From Akanthomyces muscarius (lineage: Eukaryota; Ascomycota; Sordariomycetes; Hypocreales; Cordycipitaceae): a DNA stretch of 64,000 nt. Made by a program: the position numbers and the translations under genes. Location of the stretch: contig NC_079242.1 in NCBI RefSeq assembly GCF_028009165.1, positions 682,001-746,000 on the forward strand, given 5' to 3'. Below are positions 22,731 to 35,165 of the stretch, piece by piece (position 1 is the first letter of the stretch; the number at the start of each line of letters is the position of its first letter). The notes beneath the pieces are model-generated. The model did not search any database. It saw nothing but the letters and a program-made list of their open reading frames with translations, and was not told the DNA's origin.

Positions 22731-25700
22731 ATGGCACACCGATTCATGGTCCCCGATAGCAGCCCACCCAGCAGTGCGCCCTCGACGCCCGAGAAACGGC
22801 CTCAGCGCGGCTATGGCATGTCTTATATTGATGGCCAACCTTCAACAACGCCTGCTGGCCCGCCGCCGCCCTCGTCCGCAGCTTCGTTCACGCCAGCCGG
22901 AGCTCCTTCCGATTCCTTTCTCGGCAGCTCCATAATGCGCGCTGGTGCTGGACGCACCCTGTTCGATCGAAGTGATACTAGCAATGCTCCCCTTGGGCGC
23001 TCCATTCGAGGGCGCGAACGCGGACCGTCTGGTCTGAGTCGGCAGTTCAACTTTGATGAGGATGCTGAAGGCGAGGAGATGGACGCCGAGGGCGAAGACG
23101 AGCTTCCTCCCCAGCGCGGCAGCCTCTTCCGCTCATCTCACAAGGATGCATACCAAGACGCCGATGCTGATGGCGATGAAATGGAGGCCGAAATTGAACG
23201 ATTTCTTGCGCAGGAGATGGAGAGGGAACAGCGGGCCGCGGACGCCAACCCTACGCTGGACGACAATGGATCCGATCAAGGTGACTTGTTCCTTAACATG
23301 CGACACGACGATAGACCGTACGGCCAACCCATTATCGGCGAGGGCGACGACTTGATAATGCTGAACACGCCTGCCGCCACAAAGAGAGTTCGAAAAGAAG
23401 CTGAAGATATTTTCCGTCGCTCATCCGCCCACTTTGGCACATCCACGAGAAACACAGAGTTTCGGTTCGGCACGATTGCGAGAGATATTTACAAGAGCCA
23501 AGATGCTGCCACTTTGACAGAACCAGCCGATCTGATTGTCGACAACGAAGATCTTGTCTGCCGTCTCTACAACGACGGTGTTGGGGCTGAGGAAGATGTG
23601 GACAAGATGGACAATTCTCTTGCCAACATTTCCTACCGCCTGACCCAACTCTGGAACGACTACGTAGATACCCTTCCGCAGCCTGATGGAGAAGATTTTG
23701 CGTCCATCGGCCCTGGAGCGCAAACCGAACCATTCGAAAAGGCCGCGTACATCGCGCATCTGATCCTTCGCATGCATCACACACGATCCGCCCCCGACTG
23801 CGAGCAGGAAAATACTCTTCCACTGCCAGCAGTCCTCTTCAGCTGGATGGATGAGAGTCACAACCTGTTCCCCGACCAGGCTCGCGAAATGAGCCGATAT
23901 AAACCCAGTCCAGCATGCCACAGCTTGTTCTGGCAAACATTGCGAAACACCCTGCTCCGAGGCAACGTGAGTGGTGCATCCCTTCTGCTGAGGAATGCCG
24001 GATGGGAGCATGTGCGCAAGGGAACCCGTGGCGAAAAGGCATATACCGGCAAGGCGCTTGACAATGTCCGACGCTTTGCTGCAGCTACAGCTGAGGCCTT
24101 GGAGCAGTGCCCTGCCGCCACTGGCGACTGGGATATCTGGAACAGTGCCTGGACGCTTTTCCGTGTACGCGCCAAGGGTGCACTGGACAGACTCACTCTC
24201 TTTGCAGAGGGTCGCGATGTCCAGATGGATGATTTTGACGGCGGCTACGACTCCCAAGCTCAATCAATATCTACCATGGCAAAGGAAGCGTCCAGCCAGC
24301 TGCCATGGGATATTTACGAGCATCTGCAAATGGTGTTTGGCATCGTCCTCGGTAATCACGAAGCCATTCTAGAGACTGCTCAGGATTGGTGCGAGGCTAC
24401 AGTGGGACTCTTTGGGTGGTGGGACGACAACACACAGCGGCGCAAGAATCTACGCATCTCCCAGGGCCGGCTCAACGCGCCCGCAACAAGTCGTTTTGGC
24501 GCTTCTGATGAGTACCTGGACCGCCTGTCTGCTGCTTTCCACAAGGTCGTCCAGTCGGATCTGAACCCCAACACAATGAACCCTGTGGAGGTTGCCATTG
24601 CATCTGCATTCGAAGGCAACGTCACAGCGGTCATCGGCTGCCTTAGAATATGGTCGTTGCCTGTTTCATGTTCAGTAGCCGAAATCGCCTCGCTCGGCGA
24701 GTGGCTACCGCACACGGAAGTGGCGGCTGATTTGCCCGCAGATGGCCTCGACATGGATGACCTGGCTGTCCTCGGAATTGCACAGCCGTCTGATGATGAG
24801 AAGCAAGGGATCAAGGACACGACGCTGGTGCTCTACGCTCGTGAACTAGCTGGCGTCGAGCATTTGTCGCCGCAGCGCGATGGCTGGGAGATGGCGATTC
24901 AGGTGCTCGGCCGTATGGATCTCCCCGAAAAATCGGAGCAGACTGTCGGCGAGCTTTTGCGGGACTTGCTGGCCACGCTTGACCAAAACTCGAGCTCGAC
25001 TGTAGACAAAATGTGGAGGATACTCAATGATTTAGGCATGATCAACTTTGCCGAAGAGACGGCCGAGGTATGTGACGAAACTTCATATGCGCGCTTCATT
25101 GATGTGGGAGACTGACCAGCAATATAGACGTTTGCGGATATCCTCGCCAAAGAATCGCATCGCTACGGTGAAGCACTGTGGTATTTTGCCCTGTCACACA
25201 AAACGGACCGTGTTCGTGAGGTGCTGAACCTCCTCACATCATACTCGCTGGTTCACTCGACAGCTTATCCAGCCGAGAAGGATCTGGATAGCGATCTCAA
25301 GAATCTTTTGCGCAGCCGCACAGAGACTCTGGAACGACGCGCGAAGCAGGACCTGGAGGCAGCACAATTGCTTGGCCGAATGCTGAGTGGTTATGCGACG
25401 CTTCGCAAGTTCTACGAGCTACGAGACGAATATGCTGCAGAGGACCCATCATCCTCCAAGGCTCTGTCGCTGCGCAAGCAAGCTGCGTTGGCACTAGTAG
25501 CAGTCATCTCTAGCTCGGATGACAATATTCGCGGCGGTCTGTATGACGACACTCGAGACGCCGTAGTCAGCGAAGATTTCCTACTGGCTCTTCTAGGGGA
25601 AGCTACGGTATTCCTTGGCCAAAAGCCATGTAGCGTCTCACTGGAGCAGATTGATATCCTTCTCAAGGCGATTGAGGACCTGCAGACAGTGGGCTCGCGG

Positions 25701-26024
25701 GTGTACGACGCCTGCGACGAGTTTTTCAACCTGGTGCTCGCGTCGGGGCAGGGTCTGAAGGGCTCGACACCGGCCGACCTGTTGAAGAAGTCGACCAATG
25801 CCCTGGGGGCGAGCAGCTACATGATGACGGGCAGCTCGACGCTGGTGAGCCAGCTGCACAAGTCGGTGGCGGGCGCGAGCAGGATTGACAGGGGATGGGA
25901 CTGGCGCAAGCAGTGGCAGGCGTCGACGAGGAGCGACGAGGTGCTGCGGAAGCTGCGCCTGGGACTGGCGCAGGATCTGGCGGCGCTGTGGCTCGTGGAT
26001 GCTGATGGGGCAACGGCGTTTTAA
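22731..26024 (+). CDS. nup85: Nucleoporin Nup85 (Y-complex subunit)
   Basis: Two exons (22731-25067 and 25128-26024) joined by a 60-nt intron (donor GTATGT, acceptor ATATAG) encode 1077 residues. The first 220 or so are disordered, Pro/Ser-rich and then very acidic, an extension common in filamentous fungi. The rest is an all-helical solenoid, with Nup85-type stretches such as NTLLRGNVSGASLLLRNAGW and DWDIWNSAWTLFRVRAKGAL, and ESHRYGEALWYFALSHKT near the C-terminus. Nup85 is a scaffold subunit of the Nup84/Nup107 Y-complex of the nuclear pore, needed for pore assembly and mRNA export. The product is large compared with yeast Nup85 (744 residues), mainly through the N-terminal extension. The gene is convergent with Ase1. 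Confidence 0.88.
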
Positions 26025-26993
26025 AGATGTTTACAAAGTAAAGCGGCAATGTATTTTCATGGTTCGGGGGCCAGGGACGTGGTGCAAAAATTCCAGGAAT
26101 GTATTTATTGACAACAGGTCCCAGTGTGTAGGATAGAATCGATGCGGGGGCACTTTATTATATCCAGTTGATCACCGTGTTCGTCTGTCACTGCTAGCTG
26201 TTGACTAATCAGCGGAGAGGCGTTGGGAGTTTACATGTGCACCAACTGAACCGATCCATTAGTTGACGGAAATAGGAAGGGCACGCCTTCTGAAGAAAAT
26301 CAAGGAGAGCTTCCAGATCTGTTTGTAGTATCCTTCCAGCGAGCACTTCAACAGCTGACTCCCTCCCTAACTGTCACGCAGTACGAACATGGTCAAGTCA
26401 ACAACGCTGTACATTGTTTATATATACCTCCTGGATAGGATAAAAAAGATAAAATAAAAACCGCAATCCACACAGAGACCAAAAACAAAAGAACAAGTTC
26501 CAACGCCTTTGCTATTCCCCTCAAAAAAAAGAAAAGAAGGGAGTCAGTATCCCCCACAATCTGCCAAGTCCAGTGCATACGCATGAGCGTTGAATTGGCT
26601 TGACCTATACGCTTTCCCTTTTTTTTTCAAACAGTATACACAAATTAAGGGGGCATTCGTCCTTTCAACAAAGGTTTTTACCCCCCAAAGACCAAGTCGC
26701 AATAGATGTAAAAAAAAAAAAGCCCTCCCTCGCCGCACTGTGGCAGTACAGCGTAGCAGCTAAAAAAAGAAGAAAATAAACCGAGAATATGTATACGTAG
26801 CCCAGTACGCAGGTCCGAGCGATCAAGACGAAAGGGGAAAAATACAACAAAAAGAGAGAGAGAGAGAGGAGCGTAGAGAAGAATGTCGCAAAAAAGGGAT
26901 TGCTATTTCGTGAGATGCATACTGCGTTGGTGTCATGTCGTGGCGGATCTCAGCAGGTGGCGAATGGCATGGCTGGTTATGTATCGTTGTCGC
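26025..26993. other. Convergent 3' region of nup85 and ase1
   Basis: About 970 bases contain the 3' untranslated regions of two convergent genes. The sequence is rich in A and T homopolymers and includes an AG dinucleotide run near 26850-26872. No gene is visible. Confidence 0.55.
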
Positions 26994-29383
26994 TTAAAAG
27001 ACGTCAGAGTCGCCCCATTCGCTTCCCGAAACGATGCGGTTGCCGTCCTCGTCAATCATCACCGGGCCCGTGTAGCCTATGGGCGGCGGTATGCCGCGCA
27101 TGCGTTTGGGCTGGCCCGGTGCCGCGCCGTGGCCAAACTCGGGCTCTTGCCGCTTGCACCGCGCGGCGCGCAGCTTAGCGTAGTAGGCGTCTGAAGCATC
27201 GGGTTCGGGCTCGCTGTTATCGTCGTACGTTTCCCAATTTTCAGACCCTGAAACCGCCGTCGCTGATGATGTGTTTGATATTTGTCGCCGGTTTTCCTCA
27301 GACGCGTACCCGTACCCGTACTGCTGCCCAGCTCTAATGGTGGCGTATCGGTCGTCGCTATAGTCGGAGCGCTCTTGTGAGTCCTGAGAGTCGTACCGGC
27401 CGCCTCTCGATGTCTGTGGTCTGTCCTCGTACACGTCTTCCGGCTCAATTGCGCGAACTATTTTCGAGCCCAGGCCTGTGCCCTTGTACGGATTGGAGGG
27501 TGTCTGCAGTTCCGGCACAGACTTGAGATCACGCATCTTAGGAGGTGGTGCTCTCATCGGCGCGCCGTTGCGCAGCGTCTCGCCACGAGATTCGGGACGC
27601 GGTCTTTCAGGCGAGTTGTTGCCGTGCTTCAAGCTAGAAAGCGGTGCGCGAGCGGGGATTCGCGACGGGCTGGTGCGACCGTTACGTGTAGGACTGGCAG
27701 TTCTGGCCACAGCAGACTGTGTCGTTGTGGGAGCCTTCCTAGGTCCCGTGGCCGTGGGAGTCTTGGTTATTGTCCGAGGAGGGATGGACTTGGCAATATT
27801 GGCCTTGTTTGCAGATTTGGGCATCCTGACGGCAGAAGGTGGTGCACCGGCTGGTGTCTTGGAGCGGGTCGCTGGCGCAGCCTTCTTAGAGCCAGTGTCG
27901 TCGCACTCGTCCAGGTATCTCTCACCAAACACGAGAAATGGACGGCCATATTCATCCTCCCACCGTTCAAGAACCTTTGCGACTTCGGCGGCCACCTTGG
28001 GAAGCTCCTTGGCTATACGCTTCCTCATCTTCTCCTCGCGCAGAAGCTTGCCAGGATCACGCTTTTCGCCCTTTTGTCCGCGCAGCATGAGTCGCGAGGC
28101 ATCCTGGCTCGAGGTAGCTAGTTCGTCGCGTTCTTTGATCAGGCTCTTGTGGCGATCAATCAGGGCCAGCGCCGGAGCGCGCTGCTCCTTGAGAGCCTCC
28201 AATCTGGCAATCTCGCGCTCATGCGCCTCGAGAAGGGCATCGCTGTAGACATCCGAGAAGGCGGGCGTGAATTCCAGCATTTCATCTTCGGAAAAGTACA
28301 GTGCGTCCCACAGCGCTTGTAATTGGACGCGCGAGTCTTCAACAAAGAGGTGCAGATTTTGGCGCTTCATCTCATTCAGTCGAGCAAGCTCGTCCTCAAA
28401 CTCATTAATTTGGCGTAGGCCGCAACCACGGTTGGCGTTGCCAAAAGCCTTTGTCTCGGCTTCGTCGACGCCAAGCTTGGTCCAAAGCGCCTCAACGGCC
28501 GATTTAAGCTCACGCAGCTTCTTCTCACGATTTTTCTTCTCGTCAGCGAGGCGGTCCTTTTTGGACTGAAGGCGCTTGAGGTCTTCCGCGTGGAGCCCCA
28601 GTTGCTCTGGCGCTTCACGGTAGTATTTGACAATGGCGCCCTCTTGCTGGGCTTGGGGGGTGCCAAGCTCGGCCCATAGCTGGATGATGTTGTCGCCCAG
28701 CGACTGGACGGAGGCGATGCGGCGCGTATATTCGTCGTAGACACGAGTGAATTCGCGGTCTAATCGGTCAACATAGGAAGGAGAAAGGTCAAAGTTGGTT
28801 GGAATCGATTGGTTTGGGCCTGTGGGTGGTAGCGCAATCTGGACAAAGGTGGGCTCGAGATGCGACGAGTACGACTCGAGTGCTTGGACGAGCTCTGGAG
28901 GACAATTAGCGAGGTGCTCGGTATGCGGATTAGCAGCTCAACGTACTCTTTACTTGCTCAAAGCGCTCCCTATGCAATCGAGCGATTTGGGTATGCTTTT
29001 CCTTGAGGGTTTGCAGGCAGTGGTTGAGGGGATATGTTATTGAAATGTCGTCGGTGTCGTAGTCTCGTCGGCTCTTGCTGTCGTCGAGCGACGTTTCCAT
29101 CTCGCGGATTCTGGTAATGATTGTCTTTGCCTCATCAACCAGTTCCTTCTTTTCGGCATTAACGAGGCGAACCTGGTTGTTGAGGGCCTCGGAGAGAGCC
29201 GAGAAGAGCTGTCGCAGAACAACGGGTTAGCAAACAACAGCAGTGTCGATGTCGCGCAGGCAGGATACGCACCTCGGACTCGCGAGCCTGGCGGTCATGA
29301 GTCGGGACGCCAATCTCGTCAAACAGGCTGTGCAGCTGTCCAATGCTGCTATTGACCTGCTGGGCCAAGTAGCTGGTGTCCAT
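26994..29383 (-). CDS. ase1: Ase1/MAP65/PRC1 microtubule-bundling protein
   Basis: Three exons (29383-29273, 29208-28947, 28894-26994) encode 757 residues. Introns are 64 nt (donor GTGCGT) and 52 nt (donor GTACGT). The N-terminal two thirds is a long spectrin-like coiled rod with family features (MDTSYLAQQVNSSIGQLHSL, then EALWTKLGVDEAE and GLRQINEFEDELARLNEMK) and the conserved LWDALYFSEDEMLEFTPAF segment. The last 250 or so residues are basic, disordered and rich in SP/TP sites (for example SPTRNGRTSPSRIPAR), fitting Cdk and Aurora control of Ase1 in mitosis. Ase1 cross-links antiparallel microtubules at the spindle midzone and is needed for anaphase spindle elongation. The upstream GTG in MQAHNLLPT was not used as start because an ATG follows ten codons later. 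Confidence 0.93.
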
Positions 29384-31673
29384 TGTGGGCAGAAGGTTGT
29401 GCGCCTGCACGGCGGGCAGAGGCGACGGAGGGCGTGATGTCAGCGACTGGTGGTGGGCGAAACAAAAGAAAATCGCAGATCCGAAAAGTCGCCGATATGC
29501 GAGACTTAATCGTGTTAAGAGGGGAGTAAAACGTGGGTTTCTGTCGGTCGGGAGGTGTTGGGCAGAGGACTGGAATGCTGTTGTTTACAATGATGGGATA
29601 GGTGCGATTGCGGGTGCGCAGAGAGCGAGATAAGTTGACAAGAATGGAAGAAGAGAAGAGAAGAGATAGAGTGGTCGTCAGAGCATCATAGCATGCGTCG
29701 TAGGTAAGAGAATGAGTAGAAGCCACGCTGGTTCGTCATTCCACGTCGTGATGAAGATGCTGCGCGACGTAGTTCTGCTGTGAGACAGGATCTGGTGAGA
29801 GGAAATAAAATGGAGAGTTGATGGCTGTGGTCTGGCCAGTGTAGGACAAGTTGAATGTACACAACCCGCCAACAATAGCGGCAGCGGTACCAGCAAAACA
29901 CAATGCAGCGCTGTCCAGCGATCGCTACAGGGCTTCGCAGACGCTAGAGGCCACTGTAAAGGCGGATTGCCGTCCATTGTTTAGAGCCTTGGCGGCCGAT
30001 CAGTCCCGCGTGGTGCGTTGTCACGGCAACGACGCATCGACACAACGCGCCCGCTCCAAGCCTCTTTGCCTCGCTGTCTTTCAGTCCAATCGAATGTCCA
30101 ACGACACCATCTACCAAACAGAACTAGTGGCAGTTTCAGACTCGCCCTCCCTCTCTCCACTCAAAGGCCCTGAAATAGACTTTGGGCCCGTCAAGTTCCC
30201 GTCTTTCCTAGTGGGTGCAGGGGAGTACCGCGTGTGCACACTTTGGTGCGACGCTTGCTTGGAGACGCCTGCCATTGTTGTTGATTGTCGATGGCGTGCA
30301 TGCAGCTTTCTTTGGGATGCCATTTTTTTTTTTGCATTACACGCGTCTACTTTTCCCTGCTGTTGTGTAGCCTGTAATCCGGCAGCATTGCCGTCGCCAC
30401 CCTCACTACCCTGGCGGCTGAACTGGACAGCTACGTTGTCGACTCCCGGCAGACGTGTACCTAGCCGAACCACTGAAATGTCGGCGCGCGAATCGCCTTA
30501 ACTTGGCTGATACTATTGAACGTCGAGTTTCTTGATTTCACCTCAATGCTTGGTCCCTGTAAAATAATTAGATCGCACGAGTACCAGTTGGTTTTCCGAG
30601 TCCACATGCCTACACGTAACCTACGGATGCGTGCGGCCTCAGAAACAGAAAGGAATCCCCTGCACACACGACGTACTGCGAAAGTCTACACAGAGGCCTT
30701 TACAGGCAGCAATCACAGCTTACATGATGTGTGCTGCATGGCATGGCGTTGCAGACTATTTGCCTTCCGCTCGACGCGGACACTAACACCAAGCAAAAAC
30801 AGCGGTGACCAAGTCATGGTTGTTATTAAAGAAATGAAAACAATGAAATTGGGATATTAGACGGACAATAATAAGATAATAAACCAGAAAAGTTACAAGC
30901 CGCCGACTCTACTTACTCAAGCGCCGCGTTTTTGCCTGGCGTGCTACTCTTGTTCTCGTAATACCCTGTACACGAATGTGCATGGACCGACTAATAGTAA
31001 GCACCAGCTCTCGAGCAGGTGTTACCGGTCGCCTTGCTGACATTCAGCAGACGCGTCAGCAACGATAGTTCTTAAAGATAGATGGTCCTTCTGGAACCCA
31101 CGCCGCGTCCAGCTCGACATTAATTGTTTAAAATCGTCCCTGCATCCAGGGACTGCAGCCAGAGACTGTAACGAAGAAAAAGTTTCATTGTACTCCATGT
31201 CCTCAGAAAAGCGCCAAGGGTCCAATTGATGTCATGGATCTTTGTTCTTTGTCCACACACCTCGCCGAAAGCTGTGGACGCAACGCTGAGCACATCACAG
31301 AGGGAGACAAAAGACGGAGAGACTTTTGTGTCGCCCTTCCTTCTTCTCCCAGTAAACCCAAATAACAAAATTCTCTCGCGCGCTTTGTGAATGGATTAGT
31401 CGCTTTGCTGTCTTTTTTTGAGCTCGACTGTGCTGGACAAGGGCTCGATACAACTTACACGTCGCGGACGAGAACAAAGAGGCAAGTGCCACTCATCGAA
31501 CAAAAGGCGACGCGTGCAAAGAAACGAGTGCCCTTCTTGCAGTTTCGACAGTCGTCTAAGGAATCAGGAAAGGAAAAAAAGAAAACTAATTAAAAGCCGG
31601 CGCGTCGTCCCTACGCTCTCTAATTAAGCAAACTCAACCACACCCCAATCCCGCTATTTACCTAACAGACAAG
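29384..31673. other. Gene-free stretch with the ase1 promoter
   Basis: About 2.3 kb. The side near 29384 is the ase1 promoter and leader. Open frames at 29.85-30.5 kb occur on both strands at the same place and show no protein features. No repeat or RNA gene is recognised. Confidence 0.45.
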
Positions 31674-32192
31674 ATGCTTTCCCACAACGAAGAATCAAAG
31701 GACGCCGCTGGCAACGGCCAAGAGGCAGGTATCAAATATGAATGTATGGACGACCAAGACGACCAAATTGAGGAATTGATTGTGTTGCCACATCCAGATG
31801 AGAGATATGAGTCGATACTGTATCAAAACGAAGAGATTGATGAAGCAATGGCGATACCGCATCCAGATGCCGAAAAGGCGCTACGGCTTATTGCCGAAGA
31901 ACTGCTCATAGCGGAAGAGTGGAACATGAGGAACGAGCAGATAAGGCTGTTGGGATTAATGAGCCACTTCCTTCTGTGCTTAGGAAACGACACAGAAGTA
32001 GAAGAGGTAGAACAGAGGCGCCTACTGTTGACGACTCAACGTTCTCACGCCGAGGAAGCTGTTGCGAATGGCGCCAGCTGGTGGCGACGGCCGGAAGACA
32101 ACGCGCTCTCGTGGCGGTTCGATTTGGCTTTTTTTTTTTTTGGTGCTCTCACTTTGCTTTCACCTTGGTTTTTCCATCTAGCTATGGCATAA
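31674..32192 (+). CDS. Small acidic protein with internal PHPD repeat, unrecognised
   Basis: A single exon of 172 residues starts at an ATG after a CA-rich leader. Two tandem copies of one motif are visible, DDQIEELIVLPHPDERYES and NEEIDEAMAIPHPDAEKA, about 25 residues apart. A charged helix (RLIAEELLIAEEWNMRNEQI) follows, and the protein ends in a Trp/Phe-rich hydrophobic stretch coded partly by a run of eleven T residues. The C-terminal 20 residues could be a tail anchor, or translation could run through a degraded end. I do not recognise a family. Composition (strongly acidic N-terminus) and the internal repeat argue for a real protein, but there is no intron or conserved domain to confirm it. 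Confidence 0.5.
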   Translation: MLSHNEESKDAAGNGQEAGIKYECMDDQDDQIEELIVLPHPDERYESILYQNEEIDEAMAIPHPDAEKALRLIAEELLIAEEWNMRNEQIRLLGLMSHFLLCLGNDTEVEEVEQRRLLLTTQRSHAEEAVANGASWWRRPEDNALSWRFDLAFFFFGALTLLSPWFFHLAMA

Positions 32193-33092
32193 CTCTTTTC
32201 AGGGAGGATATCTTAGCCACACTACACTCTATGACAGTTATGCGTTCAGGCGTTGAGCAAAAAGAAAATGCAAAGCGGCGATTGTAGTAAACTTTATTGC
32301 CCAAGTGACAGCGAGATGTGGTGCACCATGGATCCATGGAAAGAAATGCTCTAGAACTGTCAGTGAACAACAATATGCGGTACTGTGGAAGTATGGTGTA
32401 GCAGGACGACATCTATAAATGGCCCTCATCATGGATGGGGATGTTGTCTTCTTTCGAGTTTTATACGGGCCGCGGAAAAAGAAGATCAGGCTGTTTTCCG
32501 TCGAGTATTCTGGTCGAGGCGCCCACCTGGACTTTCTCTTGACGCGAAAAGTGCTTCACGTAGCCGCCGCCCGCCCATGATAAATACGCCATTGACGAGG
32601 TTCCGCCCTGACTGTGGTGTGTTGGGCGACCCTGAGGGGGCTGTGGGATCGGATGCATCCAAAGTCTACATCACGGGCCGGGGAGAATTATTGAAAGCAA
32701 ATTTTATAATTCGCATGTATTAGAACGACAGAGTGGTCCAAGACGCACAAAGGATAGCGCCGTCTCGTCGGCCGAGGTCCCTGAAATCAGCGGCCAATTT
32801 GAAGGAACTGATTCTATCCTGAGATTAATTAAACCCATCCTGATGTTTTTCTTTTCATAGTTGTTCGTATTTTCGTTTTTAAATTTGGTCCCTGAATTAG
32901 CGGCTGGTTTTAGGGCCCAAGGCCACGCATAAAGCACCGCACCTTCCGCCGCCTCTCTCATACTCGTTCTCCCTCTCTTACCATGCATGCCAGCTGTCAC
33001 TGTTGTCACTGTAGCCGCTATTTTAAATGGTGCATATTAACTTGCTTCTGTTTTTCTCCTTCTTTCTCTTCCTCTTTTTCGTCCAAGCCATC
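32193..33092. other. Intergenic region, no gene supported
   Basis: About 0.9 kb of AT-rich sequence. The last 45 bases before 33093 are almost pure pyrimidine, as in a typical fungal 5' leader, and favour the ATG at 33093 for the next gene. Confidence 0.5.
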
Positions 33093-34809
33093 ATGTTCTC
33101 GTTCCAGGTCTTTCCTGACCGCATCGGTCATAAGCTGCAGTGGCCAAAAAATACGGACTATATTAATTACAAAGTCCGGCCGCCATTGTTCTGGCCAGAG
33201 ATCATTTTCTGGTTCGCATTCTTCATCGGTTGGCAGTTTGCCATACGCGTAATCCTACATCATTTAGGATTCCAGTGTGTGACAACTGCTGAAGGCGGTC
33301 CGAATGCAGTGGAAGTCATCGTGCAGAGCATTATTTCCCGCTTCAGCCTCCTCCCAGCCGCGGTCATCTTTTTACTTTCGGGACAGGGGTTCACCAGGTA
33401 TAGCATTTTGATTCTCGTCATTTCCTCCATTTTCACTAATAATGTATAGGGTGCAGACAACAAGACAGGAGATGGCGCGCATCCGTGTAGCGTCGCTCGA
33501 GATCGCGCATACGCTCATCAAGTTCACCAACCCACCGCTGGATGCCCAGTCTGCTGACGATTTGCCGCTGCTTGTTTAGTATGCCGCAGACGGGCCCCTT
33601 CTTTGAACTCGCTAACTGAAATGGAAACAGTGAGTTTCTGTCACTGCTCACTGTGTATCCCGTTACACTCGTGCAAGAATTCCGGGGAAACTTCACCCGC
33701 GGTTCAGTACTGTGTAACTGCGAGAGACACGCCAGATTCGTGCGCGATTCGCGCCGCGGCCACACTGGTATCGTCTGGGCTCCTGGAACCGGCCACGACA
33801 GCACTGGAACCGGGCCAGGGCCTGGAGGCAAGCAGGTTCGACTAGAGCAATGTTTTGAAATTCTCTCCTTGTTGTGGGAAAAGCACATTACTCGAAAAAC
33901 GAAAAAGAGGGAAACGACGTCTATTGAGCCACTGCAGATCCTATGCCGTCTGCGGGAACATTTGCATACCATGATTAAGAATCTCTAGATTAATTCTGAC
34001 CTTGCAAATATAATCCGTGAGTCAATTGCTATGGTATGCCCTTTCTCTGACCATCATTTAGTTAACATTGACAGGTGATCGCCTCGACATGATCGCTTCG
34101 GCGTCGCAGGAATGTGCAGTATACGCAGCACCGGACGTCGTGCCAAGATGTATGCTCTGCCTTGCAGTAATTTGCAGCATGATCGTGATTCTCGCTCTTC
34201 CCATCCATACGTGCGCGTGGACTGATGGCTCACTGCCAGTTGCCCACCAGGTGGTGCCCATGGCGCTAGTTACAATGACATGCGCGGGCGCAATGATAAT
34301 TATCAGAGAGATGTGGTCATTCTGGAATCCCGTTGGAAGGGCGATGAATTCATTTTCATGGACGCTGGGCATTGCCGCAGGGATGGATTTAATGGTGAAT
34401 GATTTCTACGTCCGGGGGAGACCGGACCGTGAGCACGGGTTTGAGCTGGCTGGTGAGGTATAGTTATTTAGCACCATTATTATTATTATTATCAGTATAA
34501 ATCAGAGTATCCTACAGATCAGCTCTAGATGTAAAACTAAACGATTGTACTATCTTTTTACTATCTTTTACTATGCTTATTAATTTTGCTTTTTCCCCCC
34601 TCTTATTATTGCTGTTCTTGTTTTTCTTTTTGTTATATTTAAAACGACACGTGCATGGTACTGACGTGGTAGCGGACATGATGCGAGCCTCGACATGGCT
34701 TCAATTTGATACGGTGGCGCCGCCCAGAGTTCATCAAGCGACGCAACAAGTCATCGGGCGTATTCGCACCGGGCTGGCGAACCTGGTGGGTGTGTTGCAC
34801 GTATTGTAA
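33093..34809 (+). CDS. Bestrophin-like membrane protein interrupted by one in-frame TAG
   Basis: Five exons join in one frame: 33093-33397, 33450-33578, 33631-34016, 34075-34452 and 34673-34809. Introns 1-3 are 52, 52 and 58 nt with clear branch sites (ACTAAT, GCTAAC, GTTAAC); intron 4 is 220 nt. The frame is 445 codons long but contains a TAG at 33986-33988, so normal translation stops early. Order and topology resemble the bestrophin (UPF0187) anion-channel family: hydrophobic segments near FWPEIIFWFAFFIGWQFAIR and RFSLLPAAVIFLLS, a long cytosolic helical part (PLQILCRLREHLHTM), then DRLDMIASASQEC and two more hydrophobic segments. The match is distant and the usual bestrophin signature residues are degenerate, so the family name is tentative. 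An in-frame ATG at 33027 would add 22 mostly hydrophobic residues. A pseudogene, mRNA editing, or a shorter product ending at 33988 are all possible. Confidence 0.5.
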
Positions 34810-35165
34810 GTCACATCGGGAAATCAAGTATGATTTTTTTATTTAAATTCGTGTTCAAAAACATGATATTGCTAAAAGCTATGTCGGTCTATAGCTGGAT
34901 AGATGCCTAGCCCACACTTCCTCCATCTCATGTCAATCTAGCAAATTCGTTAGTGTTCAAATCAGGCAGCGTAGCCAACTATGTTGCACCATCACCAGCC
35001 TCTCCCCAACGCAAAGTTGCGCTCATCGATGACCGTGTTTCCCGATCGAAGACCGGGCATTGTACTCTGTTGGCCAATGTCACGAGCGAGGTGATCCCAG
35101 AGCTGGAGCTGCTGAATCATTGTAGCCGAGTTCTCGTCAGAGCTCTCGGAAGCATGCCGAGAGTA
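34810..35165. other. Region between convergent genes
   Basis: About 350 bases. A GTAAGT follows at once after the TAA of the preceding gene (overlapping it), so one more small exon here cannot be excluded; an acceptor-like AATCTAG occurs at 34934-34940. No firm gene is visible. Confidence 0.4.
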
